Shown: positions 12,645 through 23,709, counted from the stretch's first letter. The stretch: 64,000 nt of DNA from Metaphire vulgaris (GCA_018105865.1 CM030856.1:7750653-7814652); one strand, 5' to 3'. The notes: generated from the letters alone by a model not told the origin. Made by a program: numbers and translations.

Positions 12645-13140
12645 TCAGGTCTTCGTCCTCCAGCTGTGTCCAGCTATCGACTTCTCCATGACATCCCTCC
12701 AAAGTTCTCTGTCCTCTGCTATTTTTTCCAAGGTCATTCGGTGTCTTCCGTCAGTTTTTCCGTTGAGATTCAGCCCTGTCATGTTCAGATCCTCTTCCAA
12801 TCCATCCACTCGTAGTCTTTTCTGTCTTCTTTTAGATCTTCTCCCCTCTGGTTTGTAGTTGAAAATTCGTTTTGGGTTTCTTATTTCTCCCATTCTGAGT
12901 ATATGTCCAGTGTACTTTATTCTTCTCTTTCTGATTACTTCCATGATGCTCGGTTGCAGTGTTCTCTCTCTAACTTCTTCATTTGTTATATGTTCTTTGT
13001 ATCCTATCCATTCAGTATTCTTCTAAGCCATTTATTTTCAGTTGCTATTAATTTTTTCTCCAATTCTGTTTTATGGTCCAAGATTCACATCCATATAGTA
13101 GTGTTGGTATTACACAAGTGTTGAGAATTCTTATTCTTAT
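12645..13140 (-). mobile_element. 3' fragment of an RTE-like LINE
   Basis: Reading the minus strand across frames gives the C-terminal tail typical of these reverse transcriptases: RILNTCVIPTLLYGCESWT, then RKRRIKYTGHILRMG, then GRRSKRRQKRLRVDGLEEDL. Two or more frameshifts separate the blocks. The same tail appears at 31744-31990 and 59814-60233. Confidence 0.82.
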
Positions 13141-13209
13141 TTGTCATTGGCAAGACCCAAAAATCTTATAAAAATGCAACTAGTTTCTTTTTACTAATAC
13201 CTCAAGGCT

Positions 13210-13470
13210 CACAGGATGGTGCTGATCTCTGTTTCCAAGGTCCTCAGCCAGGCGACTGGTACAAGTTACGTGATATGGGGCCAGTGTTCTCATGCAATAT
13301 GCCTGTTTACTCTGCAGATTAATCTGCTACTCAGTTGCCACTGCCATCTGGTGAAAGAAAGCCGAGTTGACTTTAGGGCTCCTGCAAGTCTCAAACCCGT
13401 GACCTTCTGCTCCAGTGTCCAACATTGTTACCACACTCTTCTAACTACCTGCCCAGGTTTCTTTTTATTG
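13210..13470 (-). mobile_element. tRNA-derived SINE
   Basis: On the minus strand, starting near 13465, there is an A-box-like TAGTTAGAAGAGTGTGG and about 35 bases later a B-box-like GGTTTGAGACT, in tRNA spacing. The body AGGAGCCCTAAAGTCAACTC follows. A second, interrupted copy lies at 50911-51090. I infer a Pol III SINE head; it is not a functional tRNA. Confidence 0.6.
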
Positions 13471-14960
13471 TTGCTCAAACGGTAGTTCTGTTATTGCTAA
13501 AGTATTAAAATTTATAGAAATCTTTTGAATTGTGAATATGTAATTTCAGGTATTTGTTGTGGTTTTATATGTAGATGTTTACTATAAATGTAACCATATA
13601 TGATTAGTTTTGCTTTAAGACTACCATAAAGTATTGCATTTTACATGTATATTGATCTTTTGTTTTCAATTTGCCATAATACAGCATATGTTGCATGCAC
13701 TTAAGTTGTTGTTGATTTTATTGTAAATTAATTCTATCATATATACATTTAGAACTATCATCAGTGATATCATGTTTTTCATAAGGTGAAAGCTTTTATG
13801 AATGGTTTTATATTTTATATCTGTATTCTGTAATGTAGATTTCAACAAAAATGATTTTCTTTTAAATGCCATGTTTGAATAAAGTAAACTTATGATTGTT
13901 TGGGTTACTAGTGCAGCTGGTTACTACGTTGTACTAAGAATAATGTTACGTTGTTACAGTATCCTTGTAAAAAAAATAAATTTGGGCATTATGGTTTACG
14001 TCAAATTGGTATGTTATTCATGCAAAGTACAGGGTCACCCACCTACTCCTGAGGGCCACATCAGGCCCACTAGGTCAGTCTTTTTTCGGCCCACAGCTTA
14101 AATTTGCTTGATAAAGCTTGGTGGGATGTTAGTATCTTTTTTGATAGCATTGCCTTTCTTGATCACCATTTGGTAAATAATTATTGGTTGGTTCTCTGTT
14201 TTGTCTTTATTGCACGCTACTTCACCAATGGCTAACGTTCCACTGGAATGCTGAACTTAGTTCTTTCTCAGACTTTCTGTTGTCCTGGCTTTGCAAGTAT
14301 TGAACTGACTAGTTATATGACCTGAGGTCATTCTTTCAGTTATCTGGCCTGTTGTTAAGAAATTTTGGTGACCACTGCAATAATTATTGTGTTGGGTTTA
14401 ATCTGATTAAACTTGCATGACCAAATTGTCCAATTTTTTACATATTAAAAGTACCCGGTAATCATGCTTTTCCAACCAATTTATTCAAATAATCAAACAC
14501 ATAATGAAAATATCAAGGATTCAAATATTGCATCTGTGCTTACACAGTAAAGAACGTTGACCAATAAATATAGTTTTACTGGTTTCAGTTCTCAGGATTA
14601 TACAGAAACCATGTTTTGCAGCATTTGTCATTGTGTTTTACTCTGCTTTGCTTGTTTTTGGTAATCTATATGTTGCTTCTGTTGCATTGATTGTGATTTG
14701 ATTAATTATTGGGGGGGAAGAAGATACTGTTTTATTTTTCTGATTTACGTTAATTTTGGATGTTACTGATTAGCATTAATGATGATGGGACTGTGGTAGC
14801 AGTGGGCTGATGTTCCCATAGAGATTTAATTGTGGTACAGTGGCAAACTTCAAGGTGGTTGGCAAGCTCAAAATATAAGAAAAGGGCTTCAAATTTATAA
14901 AGCCTAATTATCTGAAGTACAATATGTACATGTAGACAGTATGGACTAAACAGCGCACAT
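13471..14960. other. A+T-rich stretch without recognisable genes
   Basis: Only a possible transposon terminus at about 14030 (CAGGGTCACCCACCTACTCC ... GGCCCAC) was noticed. Open frames here are short and carry no domain. Confidence 0.5.
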
Positions 14961-14969
14961 GGTCAATTC

Positions 14970-15834
14970 GGTGGCAGGTCATTTAATCCTAGTCTTTTAA
15001 TCCCAGTCACTTAATCCCAGTCACTTAATCCCAAGTCTTTTAATCCTTGTGCAGATAATCCCAAGTCTTTTAATCCCTGTGCAGATAATCCTCAGACACT
15101 TAATCCCTTCAGTCATTCTAGTTTTAATTCATACATGAGGCAGCCTACCCTTGCACTTAATTACAGAAACCCGGTTGACAATCCTATAGATGAAGCATTC
15201 TCCCCTTGCATATAATACCTTGACACATTTGCCCCATCAATACCTTGAATTCATTCTATTTCAAATGCATACATGAGGCAGTCTACCCCTTGCATAATGC
15301 CCTCACATAAACAGAAACCAGGTTGACAATCCTATATAAATCAATGAAAACAGTCAGTCAGTAAAATTTTAAAGTTAACAAATCGTGTGTTAGAAAATGC
15401 CGTTAGAGTTAATAAAAAGTAGTAAAGGTAAAACGATACTAGTTCATGATGGATATGAATTCTGGCTAAGAAGAAAGGCGGTAAAAAACATGAACTGGAG
15501 ATGTATTAAAACATCAATCACTAAAATGTCCGGCCACATTCATACGTGTAGCTTAAAATATCGATTTTAAGTTCATATCTATTACTTTTTAACTTGTAAC
15601 CATGTTTAACTATGTTTTTGTGACACAAACATTTTTGAATTACATCTTTAAACAGGTTTTTGATATCTGTGAGTGTCTGTGTATTATGTGCTCACCGGGA
15701 TTAAAAGACTTGTGGTTATCTGCACAGGGATTAAAAGACTTGGGATTATCTGCACAAGGATTAAAAGACTTGGGATTAAGTGACTGAGATTAAGTGACTG
15801 GGATTAAAAGACTAGGATTAAATGACAGGGAACC
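14970..15834. mobile_element. Non-autonomous Mutator-like (MULE) element with long TIRs
   Basis: The element starts GGTGGCAGGTCATTTAATCC and ends with the mirror GGATTAAATGACAGGGAACC. About 115 bp of each terminus are nearly identical inverted repeats built from CTTTTAATCCC / GTCACTTAATCCC / GTGCAGATAATCC modules. The flanks are a perfect 9-bp direct repeat GGTCAATTC (14961-14969, 15835-15843). Long TIRs plus 9-bp duplication is the Mutator signature. A roughly 70-bp internal direct repeat (15127-15187, 15265-15336: CATACATGAGGCAG ... GGTTGACAATCCTATA) is also present. It contains the FLYWCH-like ORF at 15397-15570. Confidence 0.88.
15397..15570 (+). CDS. FLYWCH-type zinc-finger-like ORF inside the MULE
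   Basis: A 57-codon ORF from ATG to TAA. It reads KSSKGKTILVHDGYEFWLRR, then NWRCIKTSITKMSGHIHTCS. This fits the FLYWCH layout: an aromatic GY turn, a WRC block, then HxH. The second zinc cysteine is not obvious, so the finger may be degenerate. FLYWCH domains are known at the N-terminus of animal MULE transposases, so this is probably the only transposase exon kept by a deletion derivative. No catalytic DDE part is present. Whether it is expressed is unknown. Confidence 0.6.
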   Translation: MPLELIKSSKGKTILVHDGYEFWLRRKAVKNMNWRCIKTSITKMSGHIHTCSLKYRF

Positions 15835-16146
15835 GGTCAATTCATTATTAATAATCAATAAATTAATAAATTAAATTTGAAATGCAGTTCTTGAAAATGA
15901 ATGCACATGCATTTAAACAGGTTTCTAGATAGCCATTCAATCTTATCCTGATGTTCAAATTTTTCATTCAGAAGCACCCAGAGACCGATAATCCATGACG
16001 TGAAAATATACAATTGTCTTCAGACTAAATATTGAAGATCTTTCAAAAGCAATAAATTGTAACTAAATTGAATCAAAAGTTCACAAAATAAAAATTTGAA
16101 ACAATTTCCTGAGATGGTTTCACAAAAACAGACTTCTGTAAGTTAA

Positions 16147-18201
16147 TCAAGAATTTTTTCTGTTGACAACTCGGGACGTCGAACTGTCGACATCCATAAG
16201 TTCTCTGACTACTGCATCTATAGTTTCTGGAGCAATGGAGACGAAACTTTCGCACCCTCTCTCGGATGGAATACCGTGATAGCGATGGCCAAGGCTGTGT
16301 GCTGCAAACTGAAAACACATGTTCACGTGCGGCGGATTGCAGACGCCCTCGACAATCAGAGTTCTTGGTTCCGAGAAAACCATGTTTGAAAGTCCGGCAC
16401 CATGAGGCGCCACGATCACCGCAGCCGAATTAAAGATGGACATGGTGTCACGAAAGGAAGGGGATGGATTGTCCGAGAACAGCGTAAAATTAAGACCATA
16501 TGAGTGTGCAATAGCTCGCAATACTTGCTCTATTGCATCTTGCTGAAGGAAACGTCGTTGTCCCGAGCGTTTTATCAGCACCAGACGATTCCTTGGTTTT
16601 GCCGAAAGACTTGTGTGTATAAAGTTACGATAGTGATGCGACAGAAGCTGAAGTTCATGGGCATTTGGAAAGCCACACGGCGTGCCTTTTGGCAAATAGA
16701 CGCACTTTGCCCTCGTCACCCCGGTCACGATTCGTTCTGGATTCAGTCCAAGAATTTCCAAAAGTTCGGAAAATTGTGCGTGATCCTCCGGAGCGTGAAT
16801 AAGAATGCTGGGGTTATTTTTGAGAAATTCGACATAAGCAGCGACTCTCGGCATGACTTCAAGCATCTTATGGAAGTAGGTTCTTCCCCAGAACTGGGTG
16901 ACTACGAATACATCACGGTAGATCGGTCGTTCGCGATATTCTATCGGAACTGTTGGGATGTAGTCGTGGCTACAGGTGTAAGGAACTACTTTAATTCCAC
17001 CACTAATTACATCACCGGATAAGTTGATGACGGCATCCTGCAAAATGTTGATGTAGAAGATAGCGAGAGGCGGTGAAACGTAGAAACTCGAAGGATACGA
17101 CAGACCTTCATTTGGCCAGTAATGGTTTGCATTGATGGGCTTTCCATGAAAGTATAACCACTCTAGCGAACGTGGTCTTGCGGTGAGACGCATGTCCACA
17201 TTGCAAGTTCGATTATATACGGCATCCCAGTGAGCCTTTGTGAAGCCAGGAGTTTCGATCCATTCGCACAGAGGCTGTGACGCCGACCACTCAAAATATT
17301 CCTTTACTAGAACATTTGAAATATCACTAGTGGAGTCCCAGCTCGACCAATGCTTAGAGATCTTTCTCCACGGTAGAACAAGAGTGATTACTTCTTTGTG
17401 GTTGGACAAGCGTTCAAGAAAATCATCCACACTTCCCCATACCACAGTCAACTCGTTTGGTTCCTTCACATCCTGCCACTCCTTAAAACCACGAAGTTGG
17501 TCAATTTCTTTCTTTACCTTCTCTATCACAACATTATATGAATGAAGTCTTTCCATAAAAGTTCCATTTCCTTCAATCAGAAATGGTGGATATGGTTTAT
17601 CTGAGAAGCCTGATATATTAACAACTCCAACAGACAACAAGCCTCCAATTCTACTATTCAAGGTTTGTCGTTCTTTTAGTTGTCCATCTGACCTTATAAT
17701 GTCAGTATTTTCATTTTTGACAATGCTGAAATTAAGTCTTTGCAGGTGTGAACTGCTAACATAAGTAAAATTTGATTTTGCACGATATGACTCACTTTTG
17801 TCGGCAATTTGATTGACATCATCTACATCAGAAGGATTCTTGCTGATTTTAACCAACGTATCGGTTCCGCTGACAGACCCTGCTTCGAATTCTGTTCTCT
17901 TTTCATTTGGATGCTTCCTTATCTCATCATAATGAAATATTAATGCATTTTGAAGTTCTTCACTTTCCACTGGGTGGTTTTCAGGGTAATCGCTAAATTC
18001 CTGCGTTTCTTCCTCCTCTTTGCGATCTTCAAATAGTGTTTCATGCAACAACTCCTGCTGCTGCATGTCTTTTACAGTAAAGACGTCCTCTGGAGAAAAT
18101 ACAACTGCTGGAACATCTCTCCGAGTGACGATTATGTAGATAACGATGAACAATATGGACATCGAGATCACAAATGTAAACTTCCACCAATTATGCTGCA
18201 T
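16147..18201 (-). CDS. GT61-family glycosyltransferase, type II Golgi/ER membrane protein
   Basis: A 684-aa intronless ORF starting at ATG 18201. The frame stays open nine codons further upstream, starting with GTG, but lacks an earlier ATG. A short cytosolic N-terminus is followed by one membrane anchor (about residues 7-28, FTFVISMSILFIVIYIIV) and a low-complexity stem. The catalytic region carries the GT61 (DUF563) hallmarks FHKMLEVMPR, KGTPCGFPNAHELQLL, RNRLVLIKRSGQRRF and PHGAGLSN (about 599-606), then FSEPRTLIVEG. GT61 includes EOGT and POMGNT2, which add GlcNAc to proteins in the ER, and plant xylosyltransferases; the acceptor here cannot be told. The long stem differs from EOGT. A nested MITE pair lies 40 bp upstream of the ATG. 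A 5' non-coding exon cannot be excluded. Confidence 0.85.
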   Translation of the reverse strand: MQHNWWKFTFVISMSILFIVIYIIVTRRDVPAVVFSPEDVFTVKDMQQQELLHETLFEDRKEEEETQEFSDYPENHPVESEELQNALIFHYDEIRKHPNEKRTEFEAGSVSGTDTLVKISKNPSDVDDVNQIADKSESYRAKSNFTYVSSSHLQRLNFSIVKNENTDIIRSDGQLKERQTLNSRIGGLLSVGVVNISGFSDKPYPPFLIEGNGTFMERLHSYNVVIEKVKKEIDQLRGFKEWQDVKEPNELTVVWGSVDDFLERLSNHKEVITLVLPWRKISKHWSSWDSTSDISNVLVKEYFEWSASQPLCEWIETPGFTKAHWDAVYNRTCNVDMRLTARPRSLEWLYFHGKPINANHYWPNEGLSYPSSFYVSPPLAIFYINILQDAVINLSGDVISGGIKVVPYTCSHDYIPTVPIEYRERPIYRDVFVVTQFWGRTYFHKMLEVMPRVAAYVEFLKNNPSILIHAPEDHAQFSELLEILGLNPERIVTGVTRAKCVYLPKGTPCGFPNAHELQLLSHHYRNFIHTSLSAKPRNRLVLIKRSGQRRFLQQDAIEQVLRAIAHSYGLNFTLFSDNPSPSFRDTMSIFNSAAVIVAPHGAGLSNMVFSEPRTLIVEGVCNPPHVNMCFQFAAHSLGHRYHGIPSERGCESFVSIAPETIDAVVRELMDVDSSTSRVVNRKNS

Positions 18202-18240
18202 CGTCAAAATGTTCCAGGCACCTGACACAGTATAACGAAC

Positions 18241-18643
18241 CAGAGGTGGAGCTATGCTGTCCGGCGCCCAGGGTCAAAGCATACTGATGGCGTCCTCTCA
18301 ACTTTCGAAAATCTTAACAACCAAAAGAAGGTCACTTATTCAGCTTGCTTAAGTTATTAGTTATATGCGCGCAGACGGAAAATACAACTTGTTTCTTTTT
18401 TGCAACCTTAGACCCGATTTTGGCGCCCCCAATTCAGCGCCCGGGAACATGTGTACCCCTCCGCAGTGGCGGTTCCACATCGGGGGCCCGTCCCCTATTG
18501 AATTGCCTGGCCCCCAGTGGCCCCTCCTGTTGGAACCCTATACTTACTACTGCATACCAATCAACAAATGGGTGCCACCCCCCCCCCACTTGCCAAATCC
18601 TGGAGCTGCCACTGCCCCTCCGCGCCTCCTAGCTCCGCCTCTG
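18241..18643. mobile_element. hAT MITE (CAGAGGTGGAGC ... GCTCCGCCTCTG), host of a nested MITE
   Basis: Inverted termini CAGAGGTGGAGC / GCTCCGCCTCTG with a perfect 8-bp duplication TAACGAAC (18233-18240, 18644-18651). The element at 18464-18614 is inserted in it. It lies between the GT61 start codon and any upstream promoter. Confidence 0.93.
18464..18614. mobile_element. hAT MITE of the CAGTGGCGG family, nested
   Basis: Starts CAGTGGCGGTTCC, ends GGAGCTGCCACTG. Perfect 8-bp duplication CCCCTCCG on both sides (18456-18463, 18615-18622). Interior blocks CCCCCAGTGGCCCCTCCTGTTGG and CCACTTGCCAAATCC recur in the copies at 28000, 36296 and 38989. Confidence 0.95.
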
Positions 18644-18651
18644 TAACGAAC

Positions 18652-19195
18652 AATCATTTTAAGCAAGTTCGTTTCTACCTTGGCTGAAAATGCCGCCATA
18701 CGAAGAAGCAGAAAAATCACTTCCCTGGCTGAAAATGCAGTTATGCCAATAACGTCATTTCGTTTTATAATAAATCATAATACTCTAATCTTAAAAAGTC
18801 AGCATGATGACACATTTTAAAGTCGTACATTTTCCATAACCATCGTTCTAAGAACAGAAATCGGCGCATCGTTGAGACCAATTTTAACGAAAACCTATTT
18901 CTATTATTTTCGAATTAAGTAAATTCGTGCACTGACCGCATGTAGCACCTAAACAAATCAACTGTGTATTACCTCGAGTAGTGCAGCTAGTGCTTACCTC
19001 TAAATTATCTGGCGCTGCGTGACGCAGCAGGCGCACCTGCCGTTGATTGACATGATCGGTTTCATGATTCTTCTAGCGCATTACTTAATACGCAGTCTTT
19101 ATTGTTACATTGCGCACTGCAACATCAAGCCGACTCGGAATACGCTTTTCTTGCGTTATTGTGAAATAAAAGTAATCTTTAAAAATACTATAGAC
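18652..19195. other. Intergenic stretch, nothing recognised
   Basis: No ORF with a domain, no clear element boundary. It may contain promoter sequence of the GT61 gene displaced by the MITE insertion. Confidence 0.35.
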
Positions 19196-19689
19196 CAGGG
19201 TTTCCCAAACTTTTTGGAACTGTGCGATTCACGTCAGCGGCTTTGTAGGCTACTATAATGCCGCGACCTGCAAAGTTGCAAACCTATTGTCGACTAAAAT
19301 TTGACAAAACACTAATCATTTTAAGCCGTGTATGGAGGATTGCCGGCATATAAATTTCTTAAAATCTAATCCTACTTGCAATTTTCAAGGTTTATGACAT
19401 TGTATTGCTTAGGAAAAATGTTGGAATCTATAATTTCGCGCTATTCCGCGACCCACTAGGCCGCAGTGTTTATTCTAGCCACCTTGACATTGGGGGGGGG
19501 TTACATGCTTGTGGAAATATGGTTTGTCTGCCCAAAAACCTTGACGCAACATATAGATTTTTTCGGGGGGGGGAATTTTCAAACTGGGGGGGGGGGGAAT
19601 CCCACCAAAACAGGCATAGAATAAACACTGCACTAGGCTGAGCCCTGCGACCCACTTTTCGGTGGCGACCCACAGTTTGGGAAACACTG
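19196..19689. mobile_element. hAT-like element, host of a nested MITE
   Basis: Ends CAGGGTTTCCCAAACTTTTTGG and CAGTTTGGGAAACACTG are inverted repeats. Both subterminal regions carry GCGACCCAC words. Flanks CTATAGAC / CTATGGAA match at 6 of 8 only if the right end is shifted by two bases. The element at 19464-19630 is inserted in it. Confidence 0.7.
19464..19630. mobile_element. MITE of the CAGTGTTTATTCTAG family, nested
   Basis: Starts CAGTGTTTATTCTAG, ends ATAGAATAAACACTG. CACTAGGC occurs on both sides (offset by two bases on the left). It is inverted relative to the copies at 34087, 47365 and 59159: the CCACCTTGACATTGGGGGG block is on the left here. Confidence 0.85.
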
Positions 19690-20572
19690 TCCTATGGAAC
19701 CAGTGGACTTATTAATTAGCTGCCTGAAGAACATCCTGATGAATATAAAAAGTAGGCCTATAGGTCTATATCGGGATCTGTGACATCAAAAAGAAACGAA
19801 AAGCCGAAGAAATGAAACTATGCCGATGTATCGGATCGTATCCAGAATCGAAAAATTTAAGACCTAGGCCTATAGGCCTAATCTGCAGAGAAGTAACTAG
19901 GAATGGGCTTAATTGGGGGTTTAAGTCCCTCCCAACCTGAAGCTAGCCTCCCAAATGAATTCAAGCCCAATTAAATGGCGTTGCGGGCTCAAAAAGAAGA
20001 AAGTGGAGTGAATCTTGCCAATTATCTTGGGCTTCAGCCCCCCCCCCACTTAAAATCTTGCCCATGCCTAGCTATGTCCCTGCTAATCCGGAATAGGAAC
20101 TCGGTAGAAAATTGCTAATCGGTTGATCCCTACTTTCTGAGTCCATTAAAATGTTTCCTTCTGTCAAAGTTGTCTGTTTATTTCCCGAGTTTATCCTTTA
20201 AGTCTCGTTTTTTACACATTCTGTTCGTGTTCTTTAAATAGATAGGTAGCCTACATAGGCGTAAACTTCCCTTAGTCCTCTAGGTTCGAGTTCGGAGTCC
20301 CCACTTTTTGAGAGGCTACCAAAAGGAAGGAAAAAGCATATGGGTTGGACTCCCACTTTTTCCATCCAAGTTTGCGCTACTGAATAAGTCGTTTTTTACC
20401 ATAGGCATTTATGATTTTACTGTATATCTGTGATCCGGGCCTTAGCTAGGAATTAGACTAAAGTCTTAGTTTCTTATCAAGCAACTCTAAAACTGGAGCG
20501 CCTGTGAGTAGAAATACAAGAAGTGCTATATAAATAAATAAGTACCGTATTACATTTACTTTACACGCATAA

Positions 20573-21816
20573 TTAAACCCTCCAATTCGAGCTTGTTTTG
20601 TGCAGATATTTGTCGCGTTCTGAAGCTTCTTTAAGTTTCTCCAGCTCCGACCTCAGCCCCTCGTTTTCCACTCGTAGATGTTCGTTCCGTAGCCTCAGGG
20701 AGTCCAGCTCGTTCATCAAGTCCACCTTGTCCGTCCGCACCTCCCGTAACTTCGTCTTCAGGCTCTCTACTTCGTTCGCGTGTTCGCGTTCGGCTCTGTT
20801 CATCTCCCTCCGAACACCGTTCAGCCAATCAGTGGCGTCCTCCTCCGGATTGTTTCTCAGCGCCTCCAGTTGACCGGTGACGTCGTCCATCTCGATGCCC
20901 GGAACCCCGTTCGCCGTCGTCGCGAGCAGTTCACCCGAATCGCCTGCAAAAGGAAAGGAAGAGCTGTAGTCGGCCTTGCTATCCCCCCTGCTGCTTCTTC
21001 TCTCCCGTCCCGCAGACTTCCTTGAATCGCCGTCGTCGCGACCGCCGAGGAATCCACCTTCGGCGCGCGGGGAGATCAGGTTCTCGGCCAACAGGTGTCG
21101 ATCCTTCGAAGGCGAGTAGATCGTCTCGTGAAAGAAGCTATCGTCTGCGGCGAAGGGTTGATAGGATGACGGCCTGTGAGCATGTCCGTCGCTTCCGATC
21201 GGTATCTTTGTGCCTTTCTCGGAGTTGTATCGAGACATGTAAGGGTCGACGTTGATATCGCCATCGTCATCGGAAAACCTGATCGTTTTACTGACTGGAG
21301 GAGCTGCTAGATTCCTCCTTCTCGATCGTGTGTTCGAGTCCTCTGCGATTCGAACCGTAGCGGCGTCTTCGGTCCGGTTCCTCTCCCTCTCGGGACTTGC
21401 CGTGGGCTTCCTCGCCTCGCTGTCGACGTCGCGACCGCCGAGGAACCCGCCCTCGGCCCTCGGCGAAACCAGGTTCTCGGCCAGTCGACGGCGGCGCTCG
21501 CTCAGCGGCGAGTAGACCGTGTCGAGGGGAGTCTTGTGGGCGGGCGCACGTCCCAGGGCCTTCGAAGAATCCTCTTCGAGGCCGTATCGAGGCACCGTAC
21601 GACGGTTGAAGGCGACGTCGGTCGTGTGGAAAATCGGCGTTTTTCTAAGGAACGCGACAGAGTCCTTAGACTTTGTCTTGTCCTCCGTTGCCCCTCTGCG
21701 GAGGCGAGCATCTTCGCGTTTCGCTTCTATAGCGCCGTTTCTGAGGAGTTGATGGACATCGCGCCTTTTCATTTCTTCGGATTTTTGAAGAGCTGTCTGC
21801 CGCGCAACAAACGCCT
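20573..21816 (-). CDS. 3'-terminal exon of an unrecognised coiled-coil protein
   Basis: At least 414 codons, ending at a TGA/TAA-bounded frame (TAA at 20573-20575). A splice acceptor (TTTTCAACAG) precedes 21816 and the frame is open through it (AFVARQTALQKSEEMKRRD), so this is a last exon rather than a whole gene; the internal ATG at 21772 would give 399 aa. Sequence is charged and Ser/Arg rich. A 30-residue motif occurs twice: YSPLSERRRRLAENLVSPRA and YSPSKDRHLLAENLISPRA, each followed by EGGFLGGRD. The last ~100 residues form a strong heptad coiled coil (ESLKTKLREVRTDKVDLMNE ... ENEGLRSELEKLKEASERDK). G+C is much higher than in its surroundings, as expected for coding DNA. I do not recognise the family; the coiled coil suggests a cytoskeletal or centrosomal scaffold, but that is only a guess. 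Upstream exons were not identified. Confidence 0.8.
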
Positions 21817-22730
21817 CTGTTGAAAATATAACTATTTATAACTATAAGTAGGCCCTATATATTAAATTGTGGGAGCCCATACATTGGGGCAAGAGGGGGA
21901 GGGGGGAACTTGCTGCCTCTGGATAATAAAAATCTACTTTTAAAAACTAAATATATTTTGACGTGTAACCAATATCTTCACACTGAAACACTAAGTGTAA
22001 TAGCAGCGCATGATTTTTTTTTGAAAAACCCAAGCCGAAATATTAACACAGCCCTTTGACTAGCATGCAATTGGCATTATTTTGAGCGAACAACATGGTC
22101 GTATAGCTAGAGTATTCGGCGCCCGGGGCGAGGTATAAATTTTGCGCCTTTAAATTCCGGCGATAACCTTTTTTCCTTATCCGAGTTTTTCTGCCAGCGT
22201 TTACAGCATACCTACAGTCTAGCAAAAATCAAAACCCGTGATGATCTTTTATTTGCGCATCAACATTTTCACGCCGAAGGAAAGTGGTGAGAAAAATTAA
22301 AGAAATAGTGTGCAGATTGCGCCCCCAGAACGGCGCCCGGGGCAGCTCCCCCGCCCACACTCTCTAGTTACAAGTCTGGCAAACAATTCCATAAGAATTT
22401 TCAGAATAAGCCAAATAATTAGTCTATCAACATGTTCGCTAAATAGCCTAATGTCAATTGTAAGGACAGCACGTTTATCATTATAAGTGGTTGTGATAGT
22501 GGCTGTAGGCCTACTGTGTAAAGTGTGTGTTTAGTTTACTAGTTATAATTAGTTCAGTTGATTTGTGTTATTCCTTGTTTGTGTAGGCTACTATTTGATT
22601 CTGTGCGTGTCACGAATAAAGATTATTATAAAATAACTTCTACCATGCAATGTAACACGAATACAAGCAGATATGCATAATTGCTTATTATGTTATTTCT
22701 TAATTCTGTTAGGCACTTTAACGTCAAAGA

Positions 22731-22731
22731 C

Positions 22732-22799
<68 letters not shown>
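22731..22799. repeat. (TTA)n microsatellite
   Basis: About 22 uninterrupted ATT units. Confidence 0.97.
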
Positions 22800-22800
<1 letters not shown>

Positions 22801-23102
22801 GCCGTGCAACCATTTTTTTAGTGTAGGCTACCACGTTTGCACTTTAATGTATTCTAGTAATTTTACATCTGTCTGTGAACTATAATTATGAATGGTAGTT
22901 GAGCTCAGATCTTACCACCGGATCATGATACGAATATTCAATTCAATCGCTATAATGAATATCATCAGTCAATGTCCAGTGAGTCCAGCTCTTCTGGATG
23001 TAGGCCTATACTTAACAGCGATTGTGCAAATTAGCTCTGTTGCTACCACTAACATTGAATTACAGGCAAGAGAGTCTTGCTTTCCCAGCTAAACATATTC
23101 AA

Positions 23103-23400
23103 GCGCTCTCTATATCTCTTTCTCTCTTTTTCTCTTTCTCTCTCTATTTCTCTCTCTGTCTGTTTCTCTATGTCAGTCTCTGTCTGTTTCTCTCTGTCAG
23201 TCTCTGTCTGTTTCTCTGTCTGTATCTGCCTGTCTGTCTCTTTTCTTTCTCTCGCTCGCTCTTTCTTTCTGTCTCTGTTTGTTTGCATTTCTGTCTTTGT
23301 CTCTGTCTCTGTCTGTCTGTCTCTCTTCTTTCTCTCTCGTTCGCTCTCTATCTTTCTCTCTTTATCTGTCGGTGTGTATGTTTGTGTGAATTCCACTTCT
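23103..23400. repeat. Pyrimidine-rich (TCTC/TCTG)n low-complexity tract
   Basis: Imperfect TCTCTCTGTCTGTTTCTC-type repetition over about 300 bp. Open frames on both strands here are artefacts of the repeat. Confidence 0.92.
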
Positions 23401-23709
23401 CTCTTTCAACTATAAACTGTGTGATCGATTTCAAGACAACAGCTTTTTAAGCCTAAGTCGTCGTTTCCATAGATTGCGCACGGCACAGGTAACGCCTATC
23501 TGAGCTTAGCAAACAGAGCGCACTCAAGACGCCGCTTACAACTTTACGCACAATACACACCTAATTCGCTTCTACTGAAAGCGCCAACCTGACGCAGTAG
23601 AGAGTATATGGGAAGCTTTTTTAGAGCCCCTCGTGCAGCTCTGTAGAGTTTCGCGACAATTCGAAGACTAATCAGAGATGTTTCTATTGTTTTTCTTTCG
23701 ACCACTGCC

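Larger units (their letters stand above)
21817..23709. other. Intron/intergenic DNA with microsatellites
   Basis: Contains a GGCGCCCGGGGC-rich repeat with possible ends near 22108 and 22365, a (TTA)n run and a CT-rich tract (listed separately). Upstream exons of the coiled-coil gene may lie here, but I could not define any. Confidence 0.4.

Noticed and set aside
13355..13465. A functional tRNA gene on the minus strand
   Set aside because: A- and B-box-like words are present, but no cloverleaf with paired acceptor stem could be made; a SINE head fits better.
16504..17545. Plus-strand open frames opposite the glycosyltransferase
   Set aside because: Shadows of a 684-codon gene on the minus strand with clear GT61 motifs.
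20598..21823. Several plus- and minus-strand Arg/Ser-rich frames over the coiled-coil exon
   Set aside because: G+C-rich shadows of the real minus-strand frame.
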